A stretch of 64,000 nucleotides of DNA, from positions 930,001 to 994,000 of the forward strand of contig OZ241330.1 of NCBI GenBank assembly GCA_965200045.1, given 5' to 3'. The position numbers and the translations under genes were made by a program. Source of the DNA: Bin25 sp026709415. Its GTDB lineage: Bacteria > Bacteroidota > Bacteroidia > Flavobacteriales > Flavobacteriaceae. Of this stretch, positions 1-8,524 are shown one piece after another. The notes below the pieces were generated by a model, which did no database searches, had not been told where the DNA came from, and saw only the letters and a program-made list of their open reading frames with translations. The first letter of the stretch is position 1. The number at the start of each line of letters is the position of its first letter.

Positions 1-2
1 AT

Positions 3-1280
3 GCGATGTATCTTTTTAACTTCACCCCTCAAGTGGCCAGATCCAATAGCATGTGGGATGCATTGTATCGAGGGATCTTTAGAGCTAATTTGGTTATCAA
101 CCGTGTAGGGGCCATGGAAGATTTTGCCTTAAAAAATCGCATCCTTGGTGAGGCTCGATTTTTAAGGGGATGGTATTATAATGAATTGGCGACTATGTGG
201 GGGGGGGTTCCCATTGTTTTGGACGAAATCACGGTGGACAGCCAGTACAACTTTCCAAAATCATCGCGGCAAGAAGTTTATGCTCAAGCCGAGACTGATT
301 TTAAATTTGCGGAAAATAATTTACCAAAAAAATCAGAATATAGCTCTTCCGATGCTGGAAGAGCCACTTCAGGGGCAGCCAGTGCCTATTTGGGAAAATC
401 TTTTTTGTTTCAGAAGAAATGGACTCCAGCCATTCAGCAATTCGAAAAAGTAATAGCTTCTGGTGAATACAAACTAATGGAAAAGTATGCTGAGAATTTT
501 TCAGAAGAAACAGAAAACAATGCCGAGTCTGTATTTGAAATTCAATTTTCAGGAGATGGCACTGCCCTATGGAGTGATGATCAGCCGGCTAGTGCCGAGC
601 ATAATTTTTTGACTGTTCGATATTTTTATTGGAGGCAAACAGGTGGCATGTTAAATTTTAGAAGGAACCAATACTTTGGTCCAAAGTGGGCGGGCATTGG
701 TCCCCGACGAATGGCAACTTTTAGTAGTGAAAGAGGCCCTGGTGAAGGCCCAAGAATAACAAAACATGTGAATACTGAGTTAGTTATACGTCAAAAATCC
801 GATGTTAATCTCCGAGACATGCGTTACTCAGATGTCTTGTTAATGTATGCTGAAGCTCTTAATGAAAACGGACAAACCCCAGAGGCGATTGTCCAAATTG
901 ATTTAGTGATCGAAAGAGTTCGAAAAGAATTTGGATTGGCGGATGCTTCTGAATGGACGGGCATTACAGAACTAAAGACGGTGGCACAGCTAACGGGTGG
1001 AGACCATAGTGGGTGGCCATTGTTTTTGACGGGTATCGATCAAGATGGTATCAGAAATGTCATCAAGCATCAACGATCGATTGAATTCATGCATGAATGG
1101 AAACGCTACAAAGATTTGGTGCGGTGGGGCGATGCCGCCGATGCCATTGTGATCGAAGATGATGATGGTAATGAAACTTCTCCATTTGTTGCAGGGAAAC
1201 ATGAGTTGTTTCCCATCCCACAGGCTGAAATTGATGGAAACGCAGGCCTAACGGCGGCCGATCAAAACCCAGGTTATTGA
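3..1280 (+). CDS. SusD/RagB-family nutrient-binding outer-membrane lipoprotein (5' truncated)
   Basis: The frame is already open at the window edge, so the signal peptide and N-terminus are missing and the first ATG inside the window is not the true start. The visible 424 residues match the SusD/RagB family: an early segment with ANLVINRV and EARFLRGWYYNELATMWGGVP (TPR-like helices), a middle with RDMRYSDVLLMYAEALNE, and the family-typical C-terminus with RSIEFMHEWKRYKDLVRWG, FPIPQAEID and a final QNPGY. SusD proteins cap a SusC TonB-dependent channel at the outer membrane and bind glycan; the susC partner should lie just upstream, outside the window. The downstream glycosidases and sulfatase make this the end of a polysaccharide utilisation locus. 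Substrate is inferred from those enzymes only. Confidence 0.93.
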   Translation, partial: AMYLFNFTPQVARSNSMWDALYRGIFRANLVINRVGAMEDFALKNRILGEARFLRGWYYNELATMWGGVPIVLDEITVDSQYNFPKSSRQEVYAQAETDFKFAENNLPKKSEYSSSDAGRATSGAASAYLGKSFLFQKKWTPAIQQFEKVIASGEYKLMEKYAENFSEETENNAESVFEIQFSGDGTALWSDDQPASAEHNFLTVRYFYWRQTGGMLNFRRNQYFGPKWAGIGPRRMATFSSERGPGEGPRITKHVNTELVIRQKSDVNLRDMRYSDVLLMYAEALNENGQTPEAIVQIDLVIERVRKEFGLADASEWTGITELKTVAQLTGGDHSGWPLFLTGIDQDGIRNVIKHQRSIEFMHEWKRYKDLVRWGDAADAIVIEDDDGNETSPFVAGKHELFPIPQAEIDGNAGLTAADQNPGY

Positions 1281-1302
1281 ATTTTTAATGTATAGCCTAT
1301 GA

Positions 1303-1339
1303 ACTATTCAATAACCCCATTTGGGCGTTATTGAATAGT
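1303..1339. terminator. Strong intergenic hairpin after susD
   Basis: A perfect 13-bp inverted repeat, ACTATTCAATAAC at 1303-1315 and its complement at 1327-1339, encloses a short loop that itself holds CCC/GGG. It sits in the 75-bp gap between the susD stop and the next gene. There is no T-run on the + strand side, so it is not a classical intrinsic terminator. It may instead attenuate transcription or protect the susD mRNA 3' end, which would fit the usual excess of SusC/SusD over downstream enzymes. Confidence 0.5.
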
Positions 1340-1358
1340 CGCCCTGAATCAAAAGTTG

Positions 1359-3683
1359 ATGTTGCAATTAAGACGAGTTTTATTGATGCCGTCCACTCTG
1401 CTGTTGACGTTGCTTTATTTTTCTTGTTCCTTAGGTGAAAAGAAAGGATCGGCATTTGATCAAAATGAATTGCAAAAATCCAACCTTGACAAACTCAATG
1501 AACAATTTTATTTAGGTTCTCATTTGGCCCGAGAACCAATGCCTCCTATGGCCGAGATGAAACGTGATATGGAAATTTTAAAATCCAAGGGTTTCAATCT
1601 CATCAAACTTCAGCAGTCATGGGGAGCTGATGAACAAATTGAGGGTCAATATGATTTCAGTAAATATGAGGAATTGATTGCCTACGCAAAAGAGTTAGAG
1701 ATGTATGTTTATTTTGGATTGACCATGGAGCAAGCCCCAGCTTGGTTGTATGAAAAGTATCCGGATGCCAGAATGGTTTCCAGAAGTGGATTAACCATCA
1801 TGCATGAAGCTCAAGCCCCAGTTCCAGCCGATGGCAAACCAGGCCCCAACTTTGATCACCCGGGAGTCAAATCAGCCCAAAAGAAATTCATCAAAGCTCT
1901 CGTGGAAACCCTAGGCAAATATGACAATATTTTAGTATGGAATACCTGGCAAGAAATTGGCTATTGGTCCGAACAGATTGTTGGAGAACCCATTGACTAT
2001 AGTGATTATACACTCTCGACCTATAGAGATTGGCTAAAAGAAACCTATCGATCATTAGATTCATTGAACGGTCAGTGGAATACTCGGTACAAGAAATGGG
2101 AGCATATAAAACCTAATCGAGGTTACAAGAGGCGATTTACCATGCCTCAAGAAGTGAGCTTTAGTTATTTTATGGACAACATCAAAATCACTAGGACACT
2201 TGAAGAGAGAATGAATATTATCAAGCAATACGATCCTTTCAATCGTCCGGTGTTTACCCATTTAGGAAGTTGGAATTATGGATCTGGTAAAGATTGGCGC
2301 TGGGCTCGAGCCAATGATTTTTTAGGATCTTCTTCATATCCAGCATCCAATTGGGGTGAATTTGACGCCTGGGATGATGGCATAGGAAGTCCCCCCATCA
2401 AGCACATCGCTTTAAAACATGAAATATGGCGCATGCTGGCTTTACGATTGGATTTTTTACGATCGAGCAATCCAGAGGGAAATCCCGTATGGAGTGCTGA
2501 GTTTCAAGGGGGTCCTGTTTCAACGGGATTCCATAAAGGGAGGGTCCCCTCCAAAGACGATATGAGACGTTGGTTGTACACTTCGATAGGGGCAGGCGTG
2601 AACACCATTTCATTTTGGGTTACCAGAGCTGAAATCATGATTCATGAAACCAACGGATTCAGTTTATTGGATAGCGACGGTCAAACCACGGAAAGATTAG
2701 ATGAAGTCGCCAGAATAGGAAACGCCTTGATTAAACATCAAGATATTTTTTCTCAACCTTCATATGTTGGTGGGAATGTAGCTATTTTTATTAATGAAGA
2801 CAACCACCAAATATGCAAAAACATGTTGAATGGTGGTCAAAATCTGGAGTATTCCACTAGAGGATGGCATCGTTTATTATGGGAGCAAAATATACCGGTA
2901 GACTTCATTGAATCTTCTTATTTGGATGAAATAGATTTAAGCCAATACAATATGATTATCATGCCTTTTCCATTATCAATCAGTGATAATTCATTAGAAA
3001 AATTAGGGAACTATGTTCGAGAAGGAGGGAATTTAGTCAGTGAGGCAGGCATTGCTCGATATTCGAAAGACTCCTACAGCATCCGTGGAGAAATGTCTCA
3101 AGCAGCTCAAGAGTTATTTGGAGTTAGACAAGTTAGTTTCACCATGGTTCGGGAACCCAATAATGAAAAGAGATGGTCACCATGGGATCGGACTTGGGGT
3201 GAATTTCTAGAGTCCACATTTTTACAAGGAACCGATGTATTAGAAGGAGATCAAACCTTGGCCAATGTCTATATTCAGACTTATGCTCCCATCAATAGCA
3301 TCCCGATTTTGAAATATAATAATCGAGTGGCTGGTACGGTGCGGGATCATGGCCAGGGAAAAGCATGGCTATTGGGAACCTATGTGGGGCATAATGGTAA
3401 TGCATACAAAAATGAGTCAACCAATCAATTTGTCGAAAAACTCTTGGCTTTATGCAATGTTCATTCCTTACATGATGGTGAATTTTTCATTCGAAAAAGA
3501 AAAATTGAAGGTAAAGAGGCTATCATCATCACAAACCCAACAGCTCGTCGACTCACAGAAAATATCTCAGTAGGGACATGGTCTAAAGCAACGAATCTCT
3601 TTGATCAACCCCTTGAGATAGTTGATCAAACAATTGAAATTTCTCTTGAGAGTTTAGATGTCGAAATTATATTGCTACAGTAA
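1359..3683 (+). CDS. GH42-like beta-galactosidase lipoprotein
   Basis: A 774-residue secreted glycosidase. The N-terminus has a lipoprotein signal ending in the lipobox LYFSC (Cys about residue 23), so it is anchored to a membrane facing the periplasm or surface. A TIM barrel follows: GFNLIKLQQSWG, the probable acid/base Glu in WNTWQEIGYW (about residue 199) and the probable nucleophile Glu in VWSAEFQGG (about 381). After it comes a GH42-type second domain (MPFPLSISDNSLEKLGNYV, EGGNLVSEAG) related to the trimerisation domain. GH42 enzymes release terminal beta-linked galactose. A TTG one codon upstream (1356) could be read as start, but the ATG is preferred. Exact specificity is inferred, not shown. 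Confidence 0.85.
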   Translation: MLQLRRVLLMPSTLLLTLLYFSCSLGEKKGSAFDQNELQKSNLDKLNEQFYLGSHLAREPMPPMAEMKRDMEILKSKGFNLIKLQQSWGADEQIEGQYDFSKYEELIAYAKELEMYVYFGLTMEQAPAWLYEKYPDARMVSRSGLTIMHEAQAPVPADGKPGPNFDHPGVKSAQKKFIKALVETLGKYDNILVWNTWQEIGYWSEQIVGEPIDYSDYTLSTYRDWLKETYRSLDSLNGQWNTRYKKWEHIKPNRGYKRRFTMPQEVSFSYFMDNIKITRTLEERMNIIKQYDPFNRPVFTHLGSWNYGSGKDWRWARANDFLGSSSYPASNWGEFDAWDDGIGSPPIKHIALKHEIWRMLALRLDFLRSSNPEGNPVWSAEFQGGPVSTGFHKGRVPSKDDMRRWLYTSIGAGVNTISFWVTRAEIMIHETNGFSLLDSDGQTTERLDEVARIGNALIKHQDIFSQPSYVGGNVAIFINEDNHQICKNMLNGGQNLEYSTRGWHRLLWEQNIPVDFIESSYLDEIDLSQYNMIIMPFPLSISDNSLEKLGNYVREGGNLVSEAGIARYSKDSYSIRGEMSQAAQELFGVRQVSFTMVREPNNEKRWSPWDRTWGEFLESTFLQGTDVLEGDQTLANVYIQTYAPINSIPILKYNNRVAGTVRDHGQGKAWLLGTYVGHNGNAYKNESTNQFVEKLLALCNVHSLHDGEFFIRKRKIEGKEAIIITNPTARRLTENISVGTWSKATNLFDQPLEIVDQTIEISLESLDVEIILLQ

Positions 3684-3696
3684 AAAGAGTCTGAAA

Positions 3697-4968
3697 ATGA
3701 TCTTCAAAGCGTGGATTTTTGGGTTTTTATTTTTGGGGATTTCGATTCAAAATGGGCTTTCCAGTCAAACAAATACGTTTAATCATTCAATACAAAGTAT
3801 AAAAAAGCCAGATACCATTTTGGCATCGAGTCCTCCGATGGGTTGGAACAGTTGGAACTATTTTGGAAAACAACGAATAAATCAAGAACTAGTCAAACAA
3901 ATTATTGATTCCATAGCAGATCATGGACTGAAAGATGCTGGGTATGAATATGTCGTTATAGATGGCGGATGGAGAGACACCAAATTAGGTCCACAGGGCC
4001 AGTTACTAAGCCATCCAGAAAAATTCCCCGATGGTATGAAAGTATTGGTGGATTATGCCCATGCCAAAGGATTGAAGTTTGGACTACATACGGTCCCTGG
4101 ATCGCATGACTGCATCAATGATCCCGTGGGAGGATTTGGTAAAGAGGAAATTCATATACAACAGTTTGTTGATTGGGGCATTGATTTTGTCAAATTAGAT
4201 ATGTGCATTTTGAAAGATGGATGGACTGAAGAGTTATTAAAAGAAACCTATTTTAAGTGGCACCGATTGCTCAATGAAAAATCCAACAAGCGTATTATCT
4301 TTAGTATTAGTGGTTATAAATTCAGAACATGGAATCCCCAAATAAGCCATATGTCACGAACTACTGGTGATATCAGTGCTCGAGTAGGAGGAATGTCTGG
4401 AACGGATGCTGTTTTTGATGGTAGTATTTCTGAAAATGAGTCCACATGGAAAGTGTACACCATCATGGAAGTGGCAGAAGAAAATAATAAGTGGTATCGT
4501 TATGCTGGTAATGGATATTGGAATGATCCTGATATGTTGGTTACCGGAGATCATGGCATGAGCATTGCCGAACAAAAAAGCCATTTTGCTCTATGGTGCA
4601 TCATGTCTTCACCATTAATGTTGGGCAATAATCCATTGGAGATAAGCCAGGAGGAACGAAAAATCATATTAAATCGAACCGCTATTCGAATCAATCAAGA
4701 CTCCACTCAACAAGGCAAAAGAATTTTACAAGATGAATCATCTGAAGTATGGGCAAAAAAATTACGTGGCGGGCATGTGGCTATTCTATTATTGAATCGT
4801 TCTATAGTTGATGAAAAACGCATCAAAATAGATTTAGAAACATTAGGAATAGATAGAACAGTAGACGTTATTGATGTCTATGAGAATAAAGTTCTTGATC
4901 AATCCAACAAATCAATTTCCTATACAATTAAACCACAGTCTAGTTTATTTTTGTTATTAGAACACTGA
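3697..4968 (+). CDS. GH27 alpha-galactosidase (secreted)
   Basis: A GH27 glycoside hydrolase of about 423 residues. The signature PPMGWNSWN opens the barrel. The nucleophile Asp is expected in DFVKLDMC (about residue 168), the acid/base Asp in SRTTGDIS (about 225), and the conserved GYWNDPDML follows. A beta-sandwich domain closes the protein. The frame is open back to an ATG at 3658 that would overlap the GH42 gene by 26 bp. I prefer the ATG at 3697 because it puts a clean signal peptide (FKAWIFGFLFLGISIQNGLS) at the N-terminus, 13 bp after the previous stop. It removes alpha-linked galactose (or alpha-GalNAc) and pairs logically with the adjacent beta-galactosidase and sulfatase. Confidence 0.92.
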   Translation: MIFKAWIFGFLFLGISIQNGLSSQTNTFNHSIQSIKKPDTILASSPPMGWNSWNYFGKQRINQELVKQIIDSIADHGLKDAGYEYVVIDGGWRDTKLGPQGQLLSHPEKFPDGMKVLVDYAHAKGLKFGLHTVPGSHDCINDPVGGFGKEEIHIQQFVDWGIDFVKLDMCILKDGWTEELLKETYFKWHRLLNEKSNKRIIFSISGYKFRTWNPQISHMSRTTGDISARVGGMSGTDAVFDGSISENESTWKVYTIMEVAEENNKWYRYAGNGYWNDPDMLVTGDHGMSIAEQKSHFALWCIMSSPLMLGNNPLEISQEERKIILNRTAIRINQDSTQQGKRILQDESSEVWAKKLRGGHVAILLLNRSIVDEKRIKIDLETLGIDRTVDVIDVYENKVLDQSNKSISYTIKPQSSLFLLLEH

Positions 4969-4970
4969 AT

Positions 4971-6674
4971 ATGAGATTATCAACATCGTTTTCACATCGA
5001 TTAATGATTTCGATTGGTTTCATGTCTTTTGTTGTACAATCTCATGGACAAGATCAATCAGAAAAGTATGAACTAAATTATTTGAATGTTAGAGAAGGTA
5101 TCGGCCCTTTTCAGCAGAAAGGGGACTTAAAAAACCGGCCTGATATTTATGTGATTACGGTTGATATGTTATCGCCAGATGTTTATTTACCATCTCGAGT
5201 ACTCCAAAAATATATCCACACGCCTCATTTAGATCAGCTAGCGGAATCAGGAACCGTGTTTAATAAAGCATTTAGTACCTCTCCACTTTGTGGCCCTTCA
5301 AGGGCCACGATTTTGACGGGAAGGCATCAATCTTATTTGACCAATGGGGACCGTGCCCCTCTTGGAATGAAACGTAACCTCGGTGAACAAGACATCATCT
5401 TTCCAGAATATCTAAAAAAATCGGGTTACGAATTAAAGCATATTGGGAAGTGGCATGTAGGGGCTGAAAAATTCGTGCAAACGTTTGGTGAAAGCCAACA
5501 CGGTTGGGATCGATGGGCTCCACCGCTTGAAGACGATGAATTGTATGTTGCTTATCTAAACGATAAAAAAGTAAAACCACAGAAATATTCTAAAGAAATT
5601 TTTGGGATGCAGTATGACCGTCAAACCAAGGGCAATTCTTTAGGGGGTTGGATTGTACAACAAGATAATCAGCCATTTCCATTAGAAGCTCATTATTCTG
5701 TTTTTTTAGCCGAGTTAGCAAAACAAAGACTTGATAATTTTAAGCACAAGAATGCTGATCAACCGGTTTTTTTGCAATTAGAATTTTTTGATCCACATCA
5801 ACCATATTCTATACCAGCTGGTTTTGAAGAACGTTATGAAACGCTCAAAAAAGTGGTTAAATTGCCTGCCAGTTATCAAAGAGTCCTTGATTCAAACTTT
5901 TCTCAATTACAAGGGGAAGATAATATTTACGAGTTATATCGTCAGTATTGGGGCTTATACGATCAAGAGATGCTCAAGGATTATATTATTGGGCATTTGC
6001 TACAAATGGAAGTGGTTGACAAGGCCGTAGGAATGTTTTTTGATTATTTAAAAGAAAAAGGATTGTGGGAAAAATCAGTCGTTATTTTTTATGCTGATCA
6101 TGGCGACATGAACGGTCGAATGGGGATGGCTGACAAGGGAGTATATTTTCAACCTGATATCTTTCGACTCCCAATTTATATCAAAGAGCCTAGCAATAGC
6201 AATAAGGTAAAGGTTGTTGACTCTCCTGTTTCCACTTTGGATATTGGTCCTACGATATTAGACTATGCTGGCATCAAGACCCCAGAATATATGGAAGGAG
6301 AAAGTTTAGTATCGGTTATTAAAGGTAACCAACGTTCCAAACTACATCATGTGTTTCAAACGGGTTGGCATGTGGGGGTTAACTATGGATTTGGTTATCA
6401 ATTTCAAGTGGATGAAACGCACTGGTTTTATGGTTATAATCTATCGACGGGAACACAAGAGCTCTACAATATCGATGCCGATACTCAAATCAATCACTTT
6501 TATGATTCAGATAAAGAAGAATTAAGAAAATACATCATCACTGAAGTGGCGAAGATCATGCAAGCAGATAATCGATGGCTCGGTTATTGGGCCGGCTTTA
6601 GACTTCATAATGCTAGTTATTTGCCCATTGCAACAGATGATATGCAAATGTTCAAACCCAAAAAACTAAACTAA
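4971..6674 (+). CDS. S1-family (formylglycine) sulfatase
   Basis: A 567-residue secreted sulfatase beginning 2 bp after the alpha-galactosidase stop, so co-transcribed. A signal peptide covers roughly residues 1-26 (ends VVQSHGQ). The Cys-type modification motif CGPSRATILTG has Cys about 107, which a formylglycine-generating enzyme or anSME must oxidise. Metal-binding elements include an early Asp in VITVDML and the later FYADHGD segment. No anSME or FGE gene is in the window. Within the locus it would remove sulfate ester from a galactose-rich glycan, as expected for algal or animal sulfated galactans; the substrate cannot be read from the sequence. Confidence 0.93.
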   Translation: MRLSTSFSHRLMISIGFMSFVVQSHGQDQSEKYELNYLNVREGIGPFQQKGDLKNRPDIYVITVDMLSPDVYLPSRVLQKYIHTPHLDQLAESGTVFNKAFSTSPLCGPSRATILTGRHQSYLTNGDRAPLGMKRNLGEQDIIFPEYLKKSGYELKHIGKWHVGAEKFVQTFGESQHGWDRWAPPLEDDELYVAYLNDKKVKPQKYSKEIFGMQYDRQTKGNSLGGWIVQQDNQPFPLEAHYSVFLAELAKQRLDNFKHKNADQPVFLQLEFFDPHQPYSIPAGFEERYETLKKVVKLPASYQRVLDSNFSQLQGEDNIYELYRQYWGLYDQEMLKDYIIGHLLQMEVVDKAVGMFFDYLKEKGLWEKSVVIFYADHGDMNGRMGMADKGVYFQPDIFRLPIYIKEPSNSNKVKVVDSPVSTLDIGPTILDYAGIKTPEYMEGESLVSVIKGNQRSKLHHVFQTGWHVGVNYGFGYQFQVDETHWFYGYNLSTGTQELYNIDADTQINHFYDSDKEELRKYIITEVAKIMQADNRWLGYWAGFRLHNASYLPIATDDMQMFKPKKLN

Positions 6675-6782
6675 AGAAGCTTTAATGTCTACCCATCAAT
6701 TATACAAACCGTTACTGTAACCAAGGTAACCAAAAAAAGGTTTATACAAAACCCATTATTTAGTAATTGATTATTTAAAAAA

Positions 6783-8189
6783 GTGACTGGGAAGCCAAGA
6801 GAAAAGGGGAGCTTGTTTTACTTTGTTCTCATATGTATTATTACTGCGTTTGGGGGATTCTTGTTCGGATTTGATACCGCAGTCATTTCTGGAGCAATAA
6901 GTCCCTTATCAGATTATTTTCATTTGGAAAACGAACCAGTCCTTTTAGGCTGGGTAGTCAGTTCTGTTTTATTGGGAAGTGTCATCGGAGCGGCCTGTTC
7001 TGGTATAGCCGACTACATAGGTCGAAAAAGAACTTTAATTATTGCTGCCATATTATTTACGTTTTCAGCTTTGGGTTCCGCGATGGCTGAAACTCTTTGG
7101 TTCTTTATCAGCTTCCGTTTAATGGGTGGATTGGGTGTCGGTATAGCTGCTATGGTTGTCCCTCTTTATATTTCTGAAATTTCACCTGCTAAAATCAGAG
7201 GTAGAATGGTGGCTATGTATCAACTATCAATCACATTTGGAGTGCTGATTGCTTATTTCAGCAATGACTTTTTTAGATCGATAGCTGAAGGATTTGTTGC
7301 TAACGAAAATTCATCCATGCTTATTATGTGGTTTATGGGAGATGTCTGGCGATTGATGTTAGGCTCAGAATTAATTCCAGCCACAGCTTTTTTGATATTA
7401 CTTTTTTTTGTCCCTTTGAGTCCGAGGTATGCCCTTTCTATTGGTTATAAAAATAAAGCCCTTTCTATTTTATCCCGTGTCAATGGACATGACATGGCGG
7501 TCAAGGAGATTCAAGAGATAAATGAATCATTAAAACTAGAAAAAGGGACTTTTTCTCAACTGTTTCATCCTGAATTGAGAAAGCCCACGTTTATCGCCTT
7601 GTTTTTGGCGATCATTTCTCAATTAAGTGGTATTGACATCATCCTGCATTACGGCCCATTGATTTTAGAGCGGGGAGGACTTACTTTTGGGGAATCGCTT
7701 AATGGACAAATTATATTTGGAGTGGTATTGGTGGTTTTTACGACCATAGCCATGTGGAAGGTCGATCGGGTTGGTAGAAGAAAATTATTACTCATCGGTA
7801 ATTTTGGGGTTGTCATTTCTCTTTTGGTCATTGGGTTTTTGTTTCATTTGAATCAAAATGTGGAAACCCCACTCATTATTGCCATTTCCTTTTTTATTGC
7901 CAGTTTTTCTTTTTCTCTCGGTCCGATCCCTTGGATTATCATGTCAGAAATTTTCCCAACCAAAATTAGAGGACGAGCGATGGCTCTAGGGACCCTTGCT
8001 TTATTTGGTTCGAATTGGTTGGTGGCTCAAATGTTTCCATGGACATCGCAAGTTCTTGGTGAAAATGGCACCTTTTGGTTGCTCGCTGGTTTGTCAACTT
8101 TAACATTTCCTTTTGTAATGAAAGTTTTGCCTGAGACCAAAGGAAAAACACTAGAAGAAATAGAGAACCATTGGCGAAATTGTGCGTAA
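6783..8189 (+). CDS. MFS sugar/H+ symporter (sugar porter family, XylE-like)
   Basis: A 468-residue polytopic inner-membrane transporter with about 12 hydrophobic segments. Sugar-porter hallmarks are present: FGGFLFGFDTAVISGA in TM1, DYIGRKR between TM2 and TM3, LSGIDIILHYGP in TM7, and the cytoplasmic C-terminal PETKGKTLEEIE. The GTG at 6783 is the only usable start: an in-frame TGA lies 12 bp upstream and the next Met is far inside TM2-3. As the last gene of the locus it would import the monosaccharide (galactose by inference) freed by the GH42 and GH27 enzymes. Confidence 0.92.
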   Translation: MTGKPREKGSLFYFVLICIITAFGGFLFGFDTAVISGAISPLSDYFHLENEPVLLGWVVSSVLLGSVIGAACSGIADYIGRKRTLIIAAILFTFSALGSAMAETLWFFISFRLMGGLGVGIAAMVVPLYISEISPAKIRGRMVAMYQLSITFGVLIAYFSNDFFRSIAEGFVANENSSMLIMWFMGDVWRLMLGSELIPATAFLILLFFVPLSPRYALSIGYKNKALSILSRVNGHDMAVKEIQEINESLKLEKGTFSQLFHPELRKPTFIALFLAIISQLSGIDIILHYGPLILERGGLTFGESLNGQIIFGVVLVVFTTIAMWKVDRVGRRKLLLIGNFGVVISLLVIGFLFHLNQNVETPLIIAISFFIASFSFSLGPIPWIIMSEIFPTKIRGRAMALGTLALFGSNWLVAQMFPWTSQVLGENGTFWLLAGLSTLTFPFVMKVLPETKGKTLEEIENHWRNCA

Positions 8190-8371
8190 ATTAATTGGTC
8201 ACACGATCGTGTTTAACCTAGTGAATGTCTGGTTTTTAATACGACACTATATCATGGAGCTAATACTGATCTGTGTTTTCAATGACTTTTCGAAGCCAAG
8301 CCATCATCGTTTGATTTCATTATGGTTAAGCATCGTTTCCTCAAATCATGGGGAGAGGCCTCTTCGTTATG
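8190..8371. other. Non-coding gap after the sugar transporter
   Basis: I see no credible gene in this stretch. An open frame of 76 codons overlaps the transporter stop, but its product has no recognisable motif and the frame runs into the terminator. The region looks like a plain 3' untranslated and inter-operon spacer. Confidence 0.6.
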
Positions 8372-8403
8372 CCCTTCCAAAAAACAGAATCGGAAGGGTT
8401 TTT
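8372..8403 (+). terminator. Rho-independent terminator of the glycan-utilisation operon
   Basis: CCCTTCC at 8372-8378 pairs perfectly with GGAAGGG at 8392-8398 around a 13-nt loop and is followed directly by TTTTT and a second T-rich stretch. This is the best intrinsic terminator in the window. It separates the sugar transporter from the giant lipoprotein, which therefore is probably transcribed on its own. Confidence 0.7.
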
Positions 8404-8451
8404 GCCTTTTAAAAAAAAATCAAAAAAATGGGGGGGGGTAGGGATAAATGC

Positions 8452-8459
8452 TATCTTTG
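8452..8459 (+). promoter_or_regulatory. Candidate Bacteroidota -7 promoter element for the giant lipoprotein
   Basis: TATCTTTG fits the Bacteroidota -7 consensus TAnnTTTG and lies between the terminator and the lipoprotein ATG, leaving a leader of about 60 nt. No convincing -33 TTTG is seen, and an A/G-rich tract ending in about nine G residues precedes it. A short inverted repeat ATGGGA-TG-TCCCAT follows at 8475-8488. Confidence 0.4.
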
Positions 8460-8524
8460 CTCTCACGCTTTTAAATGGGATGTCCCATGTCCAACCAACC
8501 ATTGACACTTAACCGCACCGCTTC

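Noticed and set aside
8182..8412. A 76-codon frame after the sugar transporter
   Set aside because: It overlaps the transporter stop, has no motif, and its 3' end lies in the terminator hairpin.
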